From assembly GCA_049296795.1 (NCBI GenBank), contig JBAQTC010000022.1, positions 7,419 through 71,418 of the forward strand: a stretch of DNA of 64,000 nt. The letters run 5' to 3'. A model generated the notes under the pieces. The model saw only the letters and a program-made list of their open reading frames with translations, searched no databases and was not told where the DNA came from. Positions 1 through 9,068 of the stretch are shown here, piece after piece. Numbering within the stretch: the first letter of the stretch is position 1; each line of letters opens with the position of its first letter. Source of the stretch: CAXNKH01 sp049296795 (GTDB lineage: Bacteria > Pseudomonadota > Gammaproteobacteria > Burkholderiales > Burkholderiaceae_C). A program made the position numbers and the translations under genes.

Positions 1-666
1 TCGTACGCCGCCGCCAAACGTGCCAGCAAAGAAAAAGAAAAATTTGGCAAGGGCTCTATCGACGGTCTCATGGCAGCCGAAACCGGCGACAACGCCTGCG
101 TGCCCGGCGCCATCATTCCGGTGCTGACTCTGCAAGTTCCCGGTTCGGCCCCGGCCGCCGTTTTGATGGCAGCCATGCTGATACATGGCGTGACGCCTGG
201 CCCCATGATCATGATCGAGTCGCCCCAATTTGTCTATGACGTGGTCGCCATGATGTTATTCGCCACACTGGGCATTTTCATTTACGGACTGGTGTTGACC
301 AAGTTGCTGGTGCAGGTGTTGCGGGTGCCCACCACCATCATTGTGCCCATGCTGTTCGTGCTCTGCGTGGTCGGCACGTACGCCCTGTCATCACGCTTGT
401 TTGATGTCTGGACCATGCTGCTGTTCGGTCTCCTGGGCTATGGCTTGCGCAAGTACCAGTTTCCTGTGGCGCCCATGGTATTGGGCATTGTGTTGGGTGA
501 CCTGATGGAGAAAAGTCTGCGCCGTGGCTTGGTCTTGTCCGATGGTGATCTGTTGCCATTTGTGTCGCGCCCGATCTCGGCGGTATTGTTCGCTGCCATT
601 GCCATCATCCTGGTCTTGCGCATACCGGCGCTGCGCCGATGGCTTAAGCTGGACAAAGACGCATGA
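1..666 (+). CDS. tctA: Tripartite tricarboxylate transporter permease, TctA family (C-terminal part)
   Basis: The reading frame is open from the first base, so the gene starts upstream of the window; about 221 residues are visible. TctA is the large, roughly 12-helix permease of TTT transporters, which import carboxylates with a small TctB subunit and a periplasmic TctC/Bug binding protein. The conserved block with the motif NACVPGAIIPVLTLQVPGSA, followed by GVTPGPM, is typical of the second half of TctA, and several hydrophobic helices follow. The stop codon overlaps the ATG of the next gene (ATGA), which indicates translational coupling to the downstream enzymes. The transported substrate cannot be read from this fragment. 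Confidence 0.93.
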   Translation, partial: SYAAAKRASKEKEKFGKGSIDGLMAAETGDNACVPGAIIPVLTLQVPGSAPAAVLMAAMLIHGVTPGPMIMIESPQFVYDVVAMMLFATLGIFIYGLVLTKLLVQVLRVPTTIIVPMLFVLCVVGTYALSSRLFDVWTMLLFGLLGYGLRKYQFPVAPMVLGIVLGDLMEKSLRRGLVLSDGDLLPFVSRPISAVLFAAIAIILVLRIPALRRWLKLDKDA

Positions 667-1493
667 AACTGACCCTGTGCAATGAAGTGCTGGGCACACT
701 GCCTTTTGCAGCCCAGTGTCAGTTGGCCAAGTCCTTGGGCTATGAAGGGCTGGAACTCGCCCCATTCACGCTCAGTGACGATCCCGCTACCCTTTCCACT
801 GCACAAGCCCAACAATGGGCGGCCATCGCCCAGGATCACGGCTTGGTGATCACCGGACTGCATTGGCTTTTGGTCAAGCCAGACGGTTTGTCCATCACCC
901 ATCCCGACTTGGCGGTGCGCCAACGCACCATCGCATTCATGCAGCATCTGTGTGAGTTGTGCGCTGCCCTGGGCGGTCAATACCTGGTACACGGCTCGCC
1001 CAAGCAACGCCTGATTCACGCGGGCGATACGTATGAACTCGCGCTTGGCCGAGCCAGCGAATGTTGGGCGCAGGCGGCGCAAGCCGCCCAGCGCTTTGGC
1101 GTCATGTATTGCATTGAACCGTTGTCTTCTGACCAGACCCCACTGGTCAACACCTTGGCACAGGCGGTGGCGGTGGTTCGCTGCGTCAACCACCCCAACT
1201 TGCGCACCATGCTCGACACCAGTTCAGCCGGTCTGACCGAAGACTTGCCCGTGGCAGATTTGATCGATCGCTGGTTTCCCACCGGACTGATCAGCCATGT
1301 CCAACTCAACGACCCGAATCGCCAAGGGCCGGGCCAGGGTGCCATGCCCTTCGGCCCCATTCTGGCGGCCTTAAAGCGTCACGCTTATGCCGGTCCTTTG
1401 GCGGTTGAACCGTTTGAGTATGTTCCGGACGGCCCTGGCTGTGCAGCGCGCGCTGCGGGCTACCTCCAGGGCCTATGGGAGAGTCTGGCATGA
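663..1493 (+). CDS. Sugar phosphate isomerase/epimerase family (xylose isomerase-like TIM barrel)
   Basis: A 276-residue AP-endonuclease-2/xylose-isomerase-type TIM barrel. Candidate metal ligands sit in the expected order: a Glu in CIEPLSSDQTPLVNT, an Asp in TMLDTSSAG, a His in ISHVQLNDPNRQGPGQG and a Glu in LAVEPFEY. Members isomerise or epimerise sugars and sugar acids, and some are dehydratases or hydroxypyruvate isomerase-like, so the exact reaction is open. It is coupled by 4-base overlaps to the tctA-like permease upstream and the enolase-superfamily gene downstream, which suggests that all three act on one imported substrate in the cytoplasm. Confidence 0.85.
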   Translation: MKLTLCNEVLGTLPFAAQCQLAKSLGYEGLELAPFTLSDDPATLSTAQAQQWAAIAQDHGLVITGLHWLLVKPDGLSITHPDLAVRQRTIAFMQHLCELCAALGGQYLVHGSPKQRLIHAGDTYELALGRASECWAQAAQAAQRFGVMYCIEPLSSDQTPLVNTLAQAVAVVRCVNHPNLRTMLDTSSAGLTEDLPVADLIDRWFPTGLISHVQLNDPNRQGPGQGAMPFGPILAALKRHAYAGPLAVEPFEYVPDGPGCAARAAGYLQGLWESLA

Positions 1494-2923
1494 GCGCATC
1501 GTCTGCCCCCTTGTTTCGTGTTGCCGAAGTGGAATTGCTGGAAATGCCGGTGGTGTTGCGCATGCCGTTTCGTTTTGGTGTGGTCACCTTGCGGCAGTGC
1601 TTTCAGGCTGTGGTGCGTACGCGCATCGAAACCTCTGCGGGGCAAAGCCATTGGGGTGCCGCAGCCGAAATGGTGGTGCCCAAATGGTTTGACAAAAACC
1701 CCAACCTCACCGATGCCGATAATTTTGAACAGGAGCGCACCGTTTTGCGGCTGGCTCGCCAGGCCTACCTCAGCGAGCACCGGCCAGCCACCGCCTTTGG
1801 CCACTTTGCGCGCCACCATCATGCGCACCAACAACACTGCGAGGCACAGGGACTGAACCCTTTGCTGGCGAGTTATGGACCGGCGTTGCTGGATCGGGCC
1901 GTGCTTGACGCCTTGTGTCGGCAAACGGGAACATCGTTTTACCAAGCCATGCAAAACAACCTGCCAGGCATGGGCGAAGCCATGCCCGAGTTTGCGGGCT
2001 TGAACCTGGACGTCTTCTTGCGCCAATTGCAACCCGCCCAGCAAATCGATGCGCGCCACACCGTGGGATTGGTGGATGCCATCACGCATGCCGACATCAC
2101 GGCGCCCGTGAACGATGGCCTGCCCGAAACGCTAGAGGAGGTGGTGAGCACTTATGGACACCGCTATTTCAAACTCAAGGTGTGCGGCAACTTGGACGCA
2201 GACATGGCTCGCCTGAGCGCCATAGCTGCCGTGCTCGATCGCATGCCACAAGCCTATCGGACCTCGCTCGACGGCAACGAACAATACCCTGATGCAGCGG
2301 GCCTGAACGAACTGCTGCACCGCATGCGTGCTGAGCCTGCTTTGCGCCGCCTGTGTGCGAGTATCCTGTTCATCGAACAACCCATTGCACGCCAGCAGGC
2401 GTTGACGGCCGATCTGAAAAGTATGCAGCTGGGCTGGCCGGTGATCATTGACGAGTCCGATGGCATGCTCGATGCTTTTGTGCAAGCCCGTTCCTGTGGT
2501 TACAGCGGCATCTCCAGCAAAACCTGCAAGGGGGTTTACCGGTCTTTGTTGAATGCGGCGCGTTGCGCGCAATGGAATGCACAAGAGGGAACCCAGCGTT
2601 TTTTCATGTCGGGCGAGGACCTCACGGTGCAAGCCGGCTTGTCGCTGCAGCAAGACCTGGCGCTGGTGAACCTGATTGGCATCACCCATGTGGAGCGCAA
2701 CGGCCATCACTACGTGAATGGGTTAGCCTCGCGCCCAGCGTATGAGCAGCAGGCATTTCTGCAAGCGCATCCCGACCTCTACACCCGCAGCCATGGCGCT
2801 GTGCGCTTGAACATTCAGGCCGGTCAAATCCGTCTGGACAGCCTCAACACCGTGGGATATGCCAGCGCGGTTTGGCCCGATTTTTCTGCCATGTTCGCAT
2901 TGGGACAATGCCCCTCTCCTTAA
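1490..2923 (+). CDS. Mandelate racemase/muconate lactonizing enzyme-like protein (enolase superfamily)
   Basis: About 477 residues. The C-terminal barrel carries an enolase-superfamily pattern: a KLKV strand with the candidate base, then Asp in LDGNEQY, Glu in FIEQPI and Glu in IIDESDG, the three metal-binding acidic residues. Enzymes of this superfamily abstract a proton alpha to a carboxylate, giving dehydration, racemisation or cycloisomerisation. I chose the ATG at 1490, which overlaps the upstream stop as ATGA; an in-frame ATG at 1475 lies inside the upstream gene. The length is above the usual 360-400 residues of sugar acid dehydratases, so this is a divergent subgroup. The context favours sugar acid or hydroxy acid catabolism. 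Confidence 0.8.
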   Translation: MSASSAPLFRVAEVELLEMPVVLRMPFRFGVVTLRQCFQAVVRTRIETSAGQSHWGAAAEMVVPKWFDKNPNLTDADNFEQERTVLRLARQAYLSEHRPATAFGHFARHHHAHQQHCEAQGLNPLLASYGPALLDRAVLDALCRQTGTSFYQAMQNNLPGMGEAMPEFAGLNLDVFLRQLQPAQQIDARHTVGLVDAITHADITAPVNDGLPETLEEVVSTYGHRYFKLKVCGNLDADMARLSAIAAVLDRMPQAYRTSLDGNEQYPDAAGLNELLHRMRAEPALRRLCASILFIEQPIARQQALTADLKSMQLGWPVIIDESDGMLDAFVQARSCGYSGISSKTCKGVYRSLLNAARCAQWNAQEGTQRFFMSGEDLTVQAGLSLQQDLALVNLIGITHVERNGHHYVNGLASRPAYEQQAFLQAHPDLYTRSHGAVRLNIQAGQIRLDSLNTVGYASAVWPDFSAMFALGQCPSP

Positions 2924-2930
2924 AATAACC

Positions 2931-4109
2931 ATGAACCAACTCACGCTCGTTAATTGGCGGGGGCAACTCGAGCCCTACCGTTTGCAAGGGCAGGCTTTGG
3001 AGGTCAAGCCCGTACTGGCTTTCAATCGGATCGCTTATTCAGCAGCCCATGTGGTGGCAGATGCCCGGGCTGCCAACGATCCCTGGAAGAAGTCGAGGCT
3101 GGATTGGGAGGCCACCTTGGCTTACCGCCACCACCTGTGGTCCCTGGGTCTGGGCGTGGCCGAAGCCATGGATACGGCTCAACGCGGCATGGGCTTGGAT
3201 TGGGCCACTTCGCGGGAGTTGATTCAACGAAGCTTGCAGGCGGCCAGAACGGTGCCTGGTGCCCGAATTGCTAGCGGTTGTGGGACCGACCACCTCGATT
3301 TGCCCACTGTGAACAGCTTGGATGATGTGATTCGAGCCTACGACGAACAAATCGAAGCCATCGAATGCATGGGGGGGCAATTGATCATCATGGCAAGCCG
3401 TGCGTTGGTGAAAGTGGCGCGCTCAGCGGCTGACTATGAAAAGGTCTATGACCACATCCTCTCCCAAGTTCGCCAACCGGTCATCTTGCATTGGCTGGGT
3501 GATATGTTTGATCCATCGCTGGCCGGGTACTGGGGTAACAGTGACTTGGACGCGGCCAGCGCAACAGCCTTGGGGGTGATTCAGTCCCATGCCAACAAGG
3601 TCGATGGCATTAAGATCTCCTTGCTCGACAAGAACCGCGAGATCAGCTTGCGCCGCCAACTTCCGCCGGGGGTTCGGATGTACACCGGCGATGACTTCAA
3701 CTATGCCGAGTTGATTGCGGGCGACGGGCAGGGCGCAGAGGAAGTGCATCGGCACAGCGATGCCTTGCTGGGAATTTTTGATGCCATTGCCCCTGCGGCC
3801 AGTGCGGCGCTGGGTGAGTTGGCCCAGGGTCACGTTGCACAGTTTCATCGCATCCTAGCCCCCACTTTGCCGTTGTCACGCCTGATTTTTCAGGCACCCA
3901 CCCAGTTTTACAAAACCGGTGTTGTTTTTATGGCCTGGCTCAATGGCCATCAATCGCATTTCGTGATGGTGGGAGGGCAACAAAGCGCACGTTCCCTTCC
4001 GCATTTGTGTGACATTTTTCGTTTGGCTGACCAAGCCAACCTGCTGTATGAACCTGACCTAGCGATGTTTCGCATGAGGCATCTGTTGGCTGTCCATGGG
4101 GTTGATTGA
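2931..4109 (+). CDS. DUF993 family protein (dihydrodipicolinate synthase-like)
   Basis: About 392 residues with the length and conserved blocks of DUF993, annotated as dihydrodipicolinate synthase-like TIM-barrel proteins. Recognisable stretches are ASGCGTDHLDL, QLIIMASRALVKVA, ILHWLGDMFDPSL, DGIKISLLDK and MYTGDDFNY; the lysine in DGIKIS sits where aldolases of this fold carry the Schiff-base lysine. The true function is not established. I chose the ATG at 2931, seven bases after the previous stop, because the upstream in-frame start lies inside that gene. It closes the three-enzyme run and may be a retro-aldol step on a keto acid made by the enolase-superfamily protein. Confidence 0.78.
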   Translation: MNQLTLVNWRGQLEPYRLQGQALEVKPVLAFNRIAYSAAHVVADARAANDPWKKSRLDWEATLAYRHHLWSLGLGVAEAMDTAQRGMGLDWATSRELIQRSLQAARTVPGARIASGCGTDHLDLPTVNSLDDVIRAYDEQIEAIECMGGQLIIMASRALVKVARSAADYEKVYDHILSQVRQPVILHWLGDMFDPSLAGYWGNSDLDAASATALGVIQSHANKVDGIKISLLDKNREISLRRQLPPGVRMYTGDDFNYAELIAGDGQGAEEVHRHSDALLGIFDAIAPAASAALGELAQGHVAQFHRILAPTLPLSRLIFQAPTQFYKTGVVFMAWLNGHQSHFVMVGGQQSARSLPHLCDIFRLADQANLLYEPDLAMFRMRHLLAVHGVD

Positions 4110-4462
4110 AATATTGCCTTCTGCGTCGGGTCAAAAATTAAACCACGTGCTGCGATTTCATTGCCACTTGGGCTGGTATTGGCAGTTGTTGCCAGTTCAG
4201 GGATTACGAAGCTCTCACATGGGGCAGTGAACGTTACCCCGTATCGGACTGCATCAACAACTTCTACTTATAAATGAGCGAGCATTGAGAGCCCAAACGT
4301 TGCTCGACCAGTGATTCGCGAGGGTTAACGCCAATGGTCAAACTTCTTGACTGGGCGAGGATGGCAGCTTGAAGCGCTGACTTGACTATTGGGTTGCAAA
4401 ATACTTGCTACCTTGCGCAAGTCAAAATCTGACATGAACCGCCGTAAAAGGAGTCGACAAAA
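4110..4462. other. Intergenic region with no gene
   Basis: About 350 bases without a convincing coding frame, RNA gene or strong hairpin terminator. It separates the enzyme run from the binding-protein gene. The only candidate elements are a promoter-like pair near 4382-4410 and an AAGGAG ribosome binding site at 4448-4453. Confidence 0.6.
4382..4410 (+). promoter_or_regulatory. Possible promoter for the Bug-family gene
   Basis: TTGACT at 4382-4387 resembles a -35 element; 17 bases later TTGCTA (4405-4410) is only a weak -10 match. It lies 52 bases upstream of the ATG at 4463, which has a clear AAGGAG site nine bases before it. Confidence 0.3.
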
Positions 4463-5422
4463 ATGTTGAAAAAATTGTTAACGGGGATGGTATGGACAGC
4501 GTTTGCCTTAAATGTCCATGCCCAGTCTTACCCGAATAAACCGGTGCGAGTAATTGTCGGCTACGCGCCTGGCGGGGCCGCCGATGCCGGTATCCGACCC
4601 CTTTCGAAAGTGCTCGAAGCGCTGCTCGGTCAACCTGTGGTCATTGAATATAAGCCCGGGAATGCTGGGGGTGTGGCGATGGAATTTATTGCCAAAGCGC
4701 CCGCTGATGGCTATACGCTGTACTACGCCGATAGTGGTCCCCTGACCGTTGCGCCGCATTTAAACAAGGTCGGCTATGACATCCTGACGTCATTCACGCA
4801 TCTGGGCCACGTCTGCGGCAGCGGAAGCATGCTGGTGGTGCATGCGTCCCAGCCGTTCAAGAATATGAATGATGTGGTCGCCCTTTCGAAAACCGACCCC
4901 GGGAAATGGAGCTATGGCACTTCGGGTGTTGGCGGGCCGCATCACTTGTCGGGCGAATATTTCAAGAATGTGAGCGGCGCCAAATTGCTGCATATTCCCT
5001 ACAAAGGTGGTGGTCCGGCCATGGCGGATTTGATGGGCAATCAGGTTCCGATGTTGTTCTCATCTCTCGGGCCCGCAGTCGGTGCCATCAAGAGTGGAAA
5101 AATTCGTCCGCTAGCCATAACCTCCCTCAAGCGCTCGGCAGCGTTCCCCGACGTTCCGACCATGGACGAGTTGGGATTGAGCGGCTTCGATTCGACCGCT
5201 TGGTATGGCCTGGTCGGTCCGACGGGTTTGCCGCAGGAAGTGGTGACGCGTGTTTCGCAGGCACTGTTAAAAGCGGGCCAAGATAGGGCGCTCAATGATC
5301 AATTGAATGCGACTGGTTGCGAAACTGAAATTTTGACGCCCGTGCAAACAGTGGAAAAAATCAAGACCGATGCGGCCAAGTGGGGCAAGGTGGTGAAAGA
5401 AGCCAACGTCAAGGCTGAGTAG
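4463..5422 (+). CDS. Bug-family periplasmic binding protein (TctC-like)
   Basis: 319 residues. The N-terminus is a classical signal peptide (MLKKLLTGMVWTAFALNVHA, cleavage before QSYPNKP), followed by the family opening YPNKPVRVIVGYAPGGAADA. The blocks PADGYTLYYADSG, YGTSGVGGPHHLSGEYF, HIPYKGGGPAMADLMG and FPDVPTMDELG are diagnostic of Bug/TctC receptors, which bind carboxylates for TTT transporters. It lies downstream of the tctA-like gene, in the same direction but behind a 353-base gap with its own ribosome binding site, so it may be the receptor of that transporter or be expressed separately. The ligand is unknown. Confidence 0.92.
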   Translation: MLKKLLTGMVWTAFALNVHAQSYPNKPVRVIVGYAPGGAADAGIRPLSKVLEALLGQPVVIEYKPGNAGGVAMEFIAKAPADGYTLYYADSGPLTVAPHLNKVGYDILTSFTHLGHVCGSGSMLVVHASQPFKNMNDVVALSKTDPGKWSYGTSGVGGPHHLSGEYFKNVSGAKLLHIPYKGGGPAMADLMGNQVPMLFSSLGPAVGAIKSGKIRPLAITSLKRSAAFPDVPTMDELGLSGFDSTAWYGLVGPTGLPQEVVTRVSQALLKAGQDRALNDQLNATGCETEILTPVQTVEKIKTDAAKWGKVVKEANVKAE

Positions 5423-5448
5423 TGGATCCTTGTATTTGCGAGCAATCG

Positions 5449-6141
5449 TTAAGAAGAACCCTTGAGTATTGCGGGTTCAGTGGACGAGCAGGCCAACTGA
5501 TAAACATCTGAAATCACCCCGGTGTCTGCACCGTGGCTCATCAGGGCTTCGCCGCTCAGCTCGGCACGGGACAAGTTGTTGGCACTATCAACACAATAAC
5601 TGGTGACAAGTAACACCCAATCTACGCTAGCATCACGGCCACGAATGCTTTGTTCCGCCGTCATCGCTGGTGCACCATCAGATTGAAAGAGGGACGCGTT
5701 GCAAAAACCCTTGCGCTGCAAGATGTCAGGGATGAAGTCGTTAACCAGCCATTGCTGCAACTGGTTTTCTCGTCCGGGGCCGGGGCTGAACCGAACCACA
5801 AGGGCGGTCGTCCCGAGAACCGTTCCATGACTTTGTTTGACCTGACAAAAACCCCGTGTCATGCCCCGAAAATAGGACATCGTCTGACTGGTCCAGGGGC
5901 TTGGATGATTGAGTCGCTCCAGGTAAGGCGCCGATGACAAGACATCAATGTCAGATACCTCATACATCACGAAGTACCGTCGCTGCCCCGAATTCGATAC
6001 CCAGCGTTGTGCGCGCTTGAATCCTGGAATTCCAAGTCTTTCCGGGAAATGCTCACGCGTATGCCAGTCGTCGTGCTCAGCGATTTGTTCCTCAATAATG
6101 TTGTACCAAAGCAGCATGGCTGCGGTGCCAAGTAGGGCCAT
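5449..6141 (-). CDS. Hypothetical protein, likely dimeric alpha-beta barrel
   Basis: 230 residues with no clear catalytic motif. Two similar halves are visible: an N-terminal half with IAEHDDWHTREHFPERL and IPGFKRAQRW, and a second half beginning near TTALVVRFSPGPGRENQLQQWL. This resembles ferredoxin-like dimeric alpha-beta barrel proteins (DUF4286 or EthD type) often found beside aromatic and fatty acid catabolic genes. It is convergent with the Bug gene and divergent from the dehydrogenase at 6259. I cannot assign a reaction. Confidence 0.65.
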   Translation of the reverse strand: MALLGTAAMLLWYNIIEEQIAEHDDWHTREHFPERLGIPGFKRAQRWVSNSGQRRYFVMYEVSDIDVLSSAPYLERLNHPSPWTSQTMSYFRGMTRGFCQVKQSHGTVLGTTALVVRFSPGPGRENQLQQWLVNDFIPDILQRKGFCNASLFQSDGAPAMTAEQSIRGRDASVDWVLLVTSYCVDSANNLSRAELSGEALMSHGADTGVISDVYQLACSSTEPAILKGSS

Positions 6142-6258
6142 TGATTTGTCCTCGGGTTATGCACAGTCGGCGAACCAACAGTTGAAATTTTGAAATGTAG
6201 CATGACGATAAACTCGGCTGCATCAAGCCCAATGCGGCGCCAACACAGGAAAATAATT

Positions 6259-7176
6259 GTGGAAAAAATAGTCGTGATCGGAACCGGAACCATGGCCGTT
6301 GGCATAGGTGCGGGGTTTATGGATGCGGGTTTTGATGTGGTGTTTTTGGGGCGGTCGTTAGACAAGGCTCAGGAGGTGCTGAATCAGGCCGATCATGTCG
6401 CCCTTGGTCTGGCTGCGGGCGCGGCGCGCAAGCAGGTCTCTGCGGGTATTGGTTTGATTGACAGCTGGAATGATTGGCAGGGTGTGGTCTGGGTGATCGA
6501 GACGATTGCGGAAGACTTCGATCTGAAGCAAAAGTTGTTCGCTGATCTTGATCGACGGGTTCCAGCTGACATCGCCATTGGCAGCAACAGTTCGGGCTTT
6601 CCGATTACGCGCATGGCCCAGGGCTTGGCCACACGGCGCCGTATGTTCAATGCCCATTACTTCATGCCGGCGCACTTGGTTCCCCTGGTTGAAATCGCCT
6701 TAGGGGAGGATTCAGACGCCGCAATGGCCGAGACGGTGTGTGAGCTGTACCGCCGAGCAGGCAAAAAACCGGTGCTGGTTCGAAAGGACATCCCGGGTTT
6801 TTTGGCAAATCGAATTCAGCATGCGTTGATGCGCGAAGCCTTGTCGTTGATCGACAGCGGGATTGCGTCACCAGCGGACGTCGATACCGCGGTTCGCTAC
6901 AGTTTTGGGTTTCGTTACGCAGCCGCCGGCCCGGTGTTGCAGAAAGAAATTTCCGGTTGGGACAGCATGGCCCGAGCAGCCACCGAAATCTATCCCACCT
7001 TGTCCAACACCCATGTGCTGGCCGATTGTGTGGCAGACATCATTGCCCAGGGTAAAACCGGAATGAAAGCGGGGGCAGGTTTCATGGATTGGCCGGCTGA
7101 CTTGGCGACCAAGGAACGCGCTGCTTACGAAAAACGCTTGAAAGCTGCTTTCGACATTCTCAAGCCCCAGCCTTGA
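6259..7176 (+). CDS. 3-hydroxyacyl-CoA dehydrogenase family NAD-dependent oxidoreductase
   Basis: About 305 residues. It opens with a Rossmann fold (IVVIGTGTMAVGIGAGF), then SNSSGFPITRMA and FNAHYFMPAHLVPLVEI, which match the catalytic region of the 3HCDH family, and ends in the helical dimerisation domain (IPGFLANRIQHALMREALSL). Single-domain relatives oxidise 3-hydroxyacyl-CoA, L-carnitine or L-gulonate, so the substrate is open. I chose the GTG at 6259 because it sits just before the Rossmann strand and has AGGA about nine bases upstream; in-frame TTG 6190 and ATG 6202 would add an unrelated leader. The 3' end overlaps the convergent Bug gene by 17 bases. Confidence 0.82.
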   Translation: MEKIVVIGTGTMAVGIGAGFMDAGFDVVFLGRSLDKAQEVLNQADHVALGLAAGAARKQVSAGIGLIDSWNDWQGVVWVIETIAEDFDLKQKLFADLDRRVPADIAIGSNSSGFPITRMAQGLATRRRMFNAHYFMPAHLVPLVEIALGEDSDAAMAETVCELYRRAGKKPVLVRKDIPGFLANRIQHALMREALSLIDSGIASPADVDTAVRYSFGFRYAAAGPVLQKEISGWDSMARAATEIYPTLSNTHVLADCVADIIAQGKTGMKAGAGFMDWPADLATKERAAYEKRLKAAFDILKPQP

Positions 7177-8122
7177 TATTGTTCTCGCGCACCACCTTGC
7201 CCCACATTTCGACTTCCTTTTGAATGAATTTGGCAAAGTCCTCGGGCGAGGAGGCAGTCACCAGAACACCCATTTGAATCAAACGCTCCTGGACGGCAGG
7301 AATTTTGAGGATTTTGGCCAATTCCAAGTTCATGCGTGCAACGATTTCGCTAGAGACCCCGGCTGGACCGAGAACGCCCCACCAGGCTTCGGCTTCGAAA
7401 CCGGCCAAACCTTGCTCTGCGACGGTCGGCACATCGGGCAGCTGCGCCATGCGGCGCGGAGAAGTAACTGCCAGGGCCCGCAATTTTCCGCTGGTTAAAT
7501 GAGGTGCCCACAGCGCATAGGTGGCCATGGTGACAGGAATGTGACCGGCCACACCGTCAACCGCTAGCGGTCCCCCGCCTTTGTAGGGAATGTGAGTCCA
7601 GTCAACCTTGTATTGGTTCGCCATGGCGGTCATCGCCAAGTGCGCCAAGCTGCCCGAACCTATGGTTCCGTAGCTGATGGCACCGGGTTTGGTTCGGGCA
7701 GCTTGCAGCATTTCGCTAAATGTTTTGTAAGGTGTGCTGGCGTGCGCTGTGACGACCATGGCGCCTTTGCCAATCAGCATCACGGGCGTCAAATCCTTGA
7801 GCGTGTCAAACGGCAGGTTGGGGATCAGGCTGGGGTTGACACCATGGGTGTCGAAAACAAAGACCCAGTTGTTGCCATCCGGGGCGGCTTTGGCCGCAGC
7901 AGCTGTGCCGATGGAACCTGAGGCACCGATCCGGTTCTCGATGATGATGGCTTGGCCCAACGCTTGTTGCAAATGCGGCTGCAGCAAACGGGCAATCTGA
8001 TCAACCGTCCCGCCGGGCGGGAACGGATTGATGATTTTGATCGGCTGATTGGGCCACTGAGCGCAGGCTGCCCCGGCAAAAGCCAGCAGGGAAAGAAGCA
8101 AGGTTTTTTTAAGCCACAGCAT
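7160..8122 (-). CDS. Bug-family periplasmic binding protein (TctC-like)
   Basis: 320 residues from the ATG at 8122, which is preceded by a GGAG site; a further 20 in-frame upstream codons precede the signal peptide and are unlikely to be translated. The signal peptide MLWLKKTLLLSLLAFAGAACA is followed by QWPNQPIKIINPFPPGGTVD, YGTIGSGSLAHLAM, HIPYKGGGPLAVDGVAG and LPDVPTVAEQGL, all family hallmarks. No transporter subunits lie next to it, as is common for expanded Bug families in Burkholderiales. The next gene upstream on the same strand is 3-hydroxybutyrate dehydrogenase, 117 bases away, so the two may be co-expressed. Confidence 0.92.
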   Translation of the reverse strand: MLWLKKTLLLSLLAFAGAACAQWPNQPIKIINPFPPGGTVDQIARLLQPHLQQALGQAIIIENRIGASGSIGTAAAAKAAPDGNNWVFVFDTHGVNPSLIPNLPFDTLKDLTPVMLIGKGAMVVTAHASTPYKTFSEMLQAARTKPGAISYGTIGSGSLAHLAMTAMANQYKVDWTHIPYKGGGPLAVDGVAGHIPVTMATYALWAPHLTSGKLRALAVTSPRRMAQLPDVPTVAEQGLAGFEAEAWWGVLGPAGVSSEIVARMNLELAKILKIPAVQERLIQMGVLVTASSPEDFAKFIQKEVEMWGKVVRENNIKAGA

Positions 8123-8239
8123 GCGGATCTCCAGAGAGGTTGATGTGAATTCAAGTATGGATTGTGCCGCAGCCGTGGTCACTCCAGATTGGAATCCCCC
8201 AGCTTTCTTGCCGGTAAAAACCCTTGCTGCGCTGCTGCC

Positions 8240-9010
8240 TTACTGGGCTAGCCAACCGCCGTCCATGTTCCAAGCCGCGCCGCGCACGTTATTGGCAGCG
8301 GATGAACAGAGAAACACGGCCAGCTCACCCAACTCTTCGGGTGAAGTGAATTGCAGTGAGGGTGATTTTTCTCCAAGCAACAGGCTGGAAGCTTGGTCAT
8401 TGGAAATTCCCAGGGCTGTGGCCTTGGCATCCACTTGTTTTTGCACCAGCGGTGTGAGCACCCAGCCCGGACAAATGGCGTTGCAAGTCACGCCGCTGGT
8501 GGCATTTTCCAGCGCAGTGACCTTGGTCAGTCCAACGATGCCATGTTTGGCCGCCACATAAGCTGATTTCTCGATCGAACCCACCAGACCGTGGGTCGAT
8601 GCAATGTTGATAATGCGGCCCCAGTTGGCGGCCTGCATGGCAGGCAAGGCCAGGCGTGTAGTGTGAAAAGCGCTCGACAGGTTGATGGCGATGATGGCAT
8701 CCCATTGAAGGGGCGGGAAACTCTCGATCCGCGCCACATGCTGAATCCCTGCGTTGTTGATCAGGATGTCGACTCGCCCCAGTTTTTTTGCGGTGTAGTC
8801 CATCATCGCGCTAATTTCTTCGGCACGACTCATGTCTGCAGGGTGGTGCAGCGCTTTGACACCCAAAGCTTCGACCTGAGCCATGGGGCCAGCGCTGTCG
8901 CCAAAACCATTGAGCATGATGTTGGCGCCTTGCTTTGCCAAGGCTTTGGCAATGCCCAGTCCGATGCCGCTGGTCGAGCCGGTGATGAGCGCATTTTTTC
9001 CGTGGAGCAT
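8240..9010 (-). CDS. bdhA: 3-hydroxybutyrate dehydrogenase (SDR family)
   Basis: 256 residues, the usual length. It has the SDR cofactor motif TGSTSGIGLGIA near residue 10, NNAG (in ILINNAGIQHV) and the catalytic Ser/Tyr/Lys arrangement in INIASTHGLVGS and SAYVAAKHGIVG. The stretches HVARIESFP and VTCNAICPGWVLTPLV are typical of D-3-hydroxybutyrate dehydrogenases, which interconvert 3-hydroxybutyrate and acetoacetate with NAD in polyhydroxybutyrate turnover. It is divergent from the alpha/beta hydrolase, with 58 bases between the starts. Confidence 0.88.
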   Translation of the reverse strand: MLHGKNALITGSTSGIGLGIAKALAKQGANIMLNGFGDSAGPMAQVEALGVKALHHPADMSRAEEISAMMDYTAKKLGRVDILINNAGIQHVARIESFPPLQWDAIIAINLSSAFHTTRLALPAMQAANWGRIINIASTHGLVGSIEKSAYVAAKHGIVGLTKVTALENATSGVTCNAICPGWVLTPLVQKQVDAKATALGISNDQASSLLLGEKSPSLQFTSPEELGELAVFLCSSAANNVRGAAWNMDGGWLAQ

Positions 9011-9068
9011 GGTGTCTTTCTAATGAGGGTTCGTGATTAAATGGCATTATCCAATCATTGACCTCATC

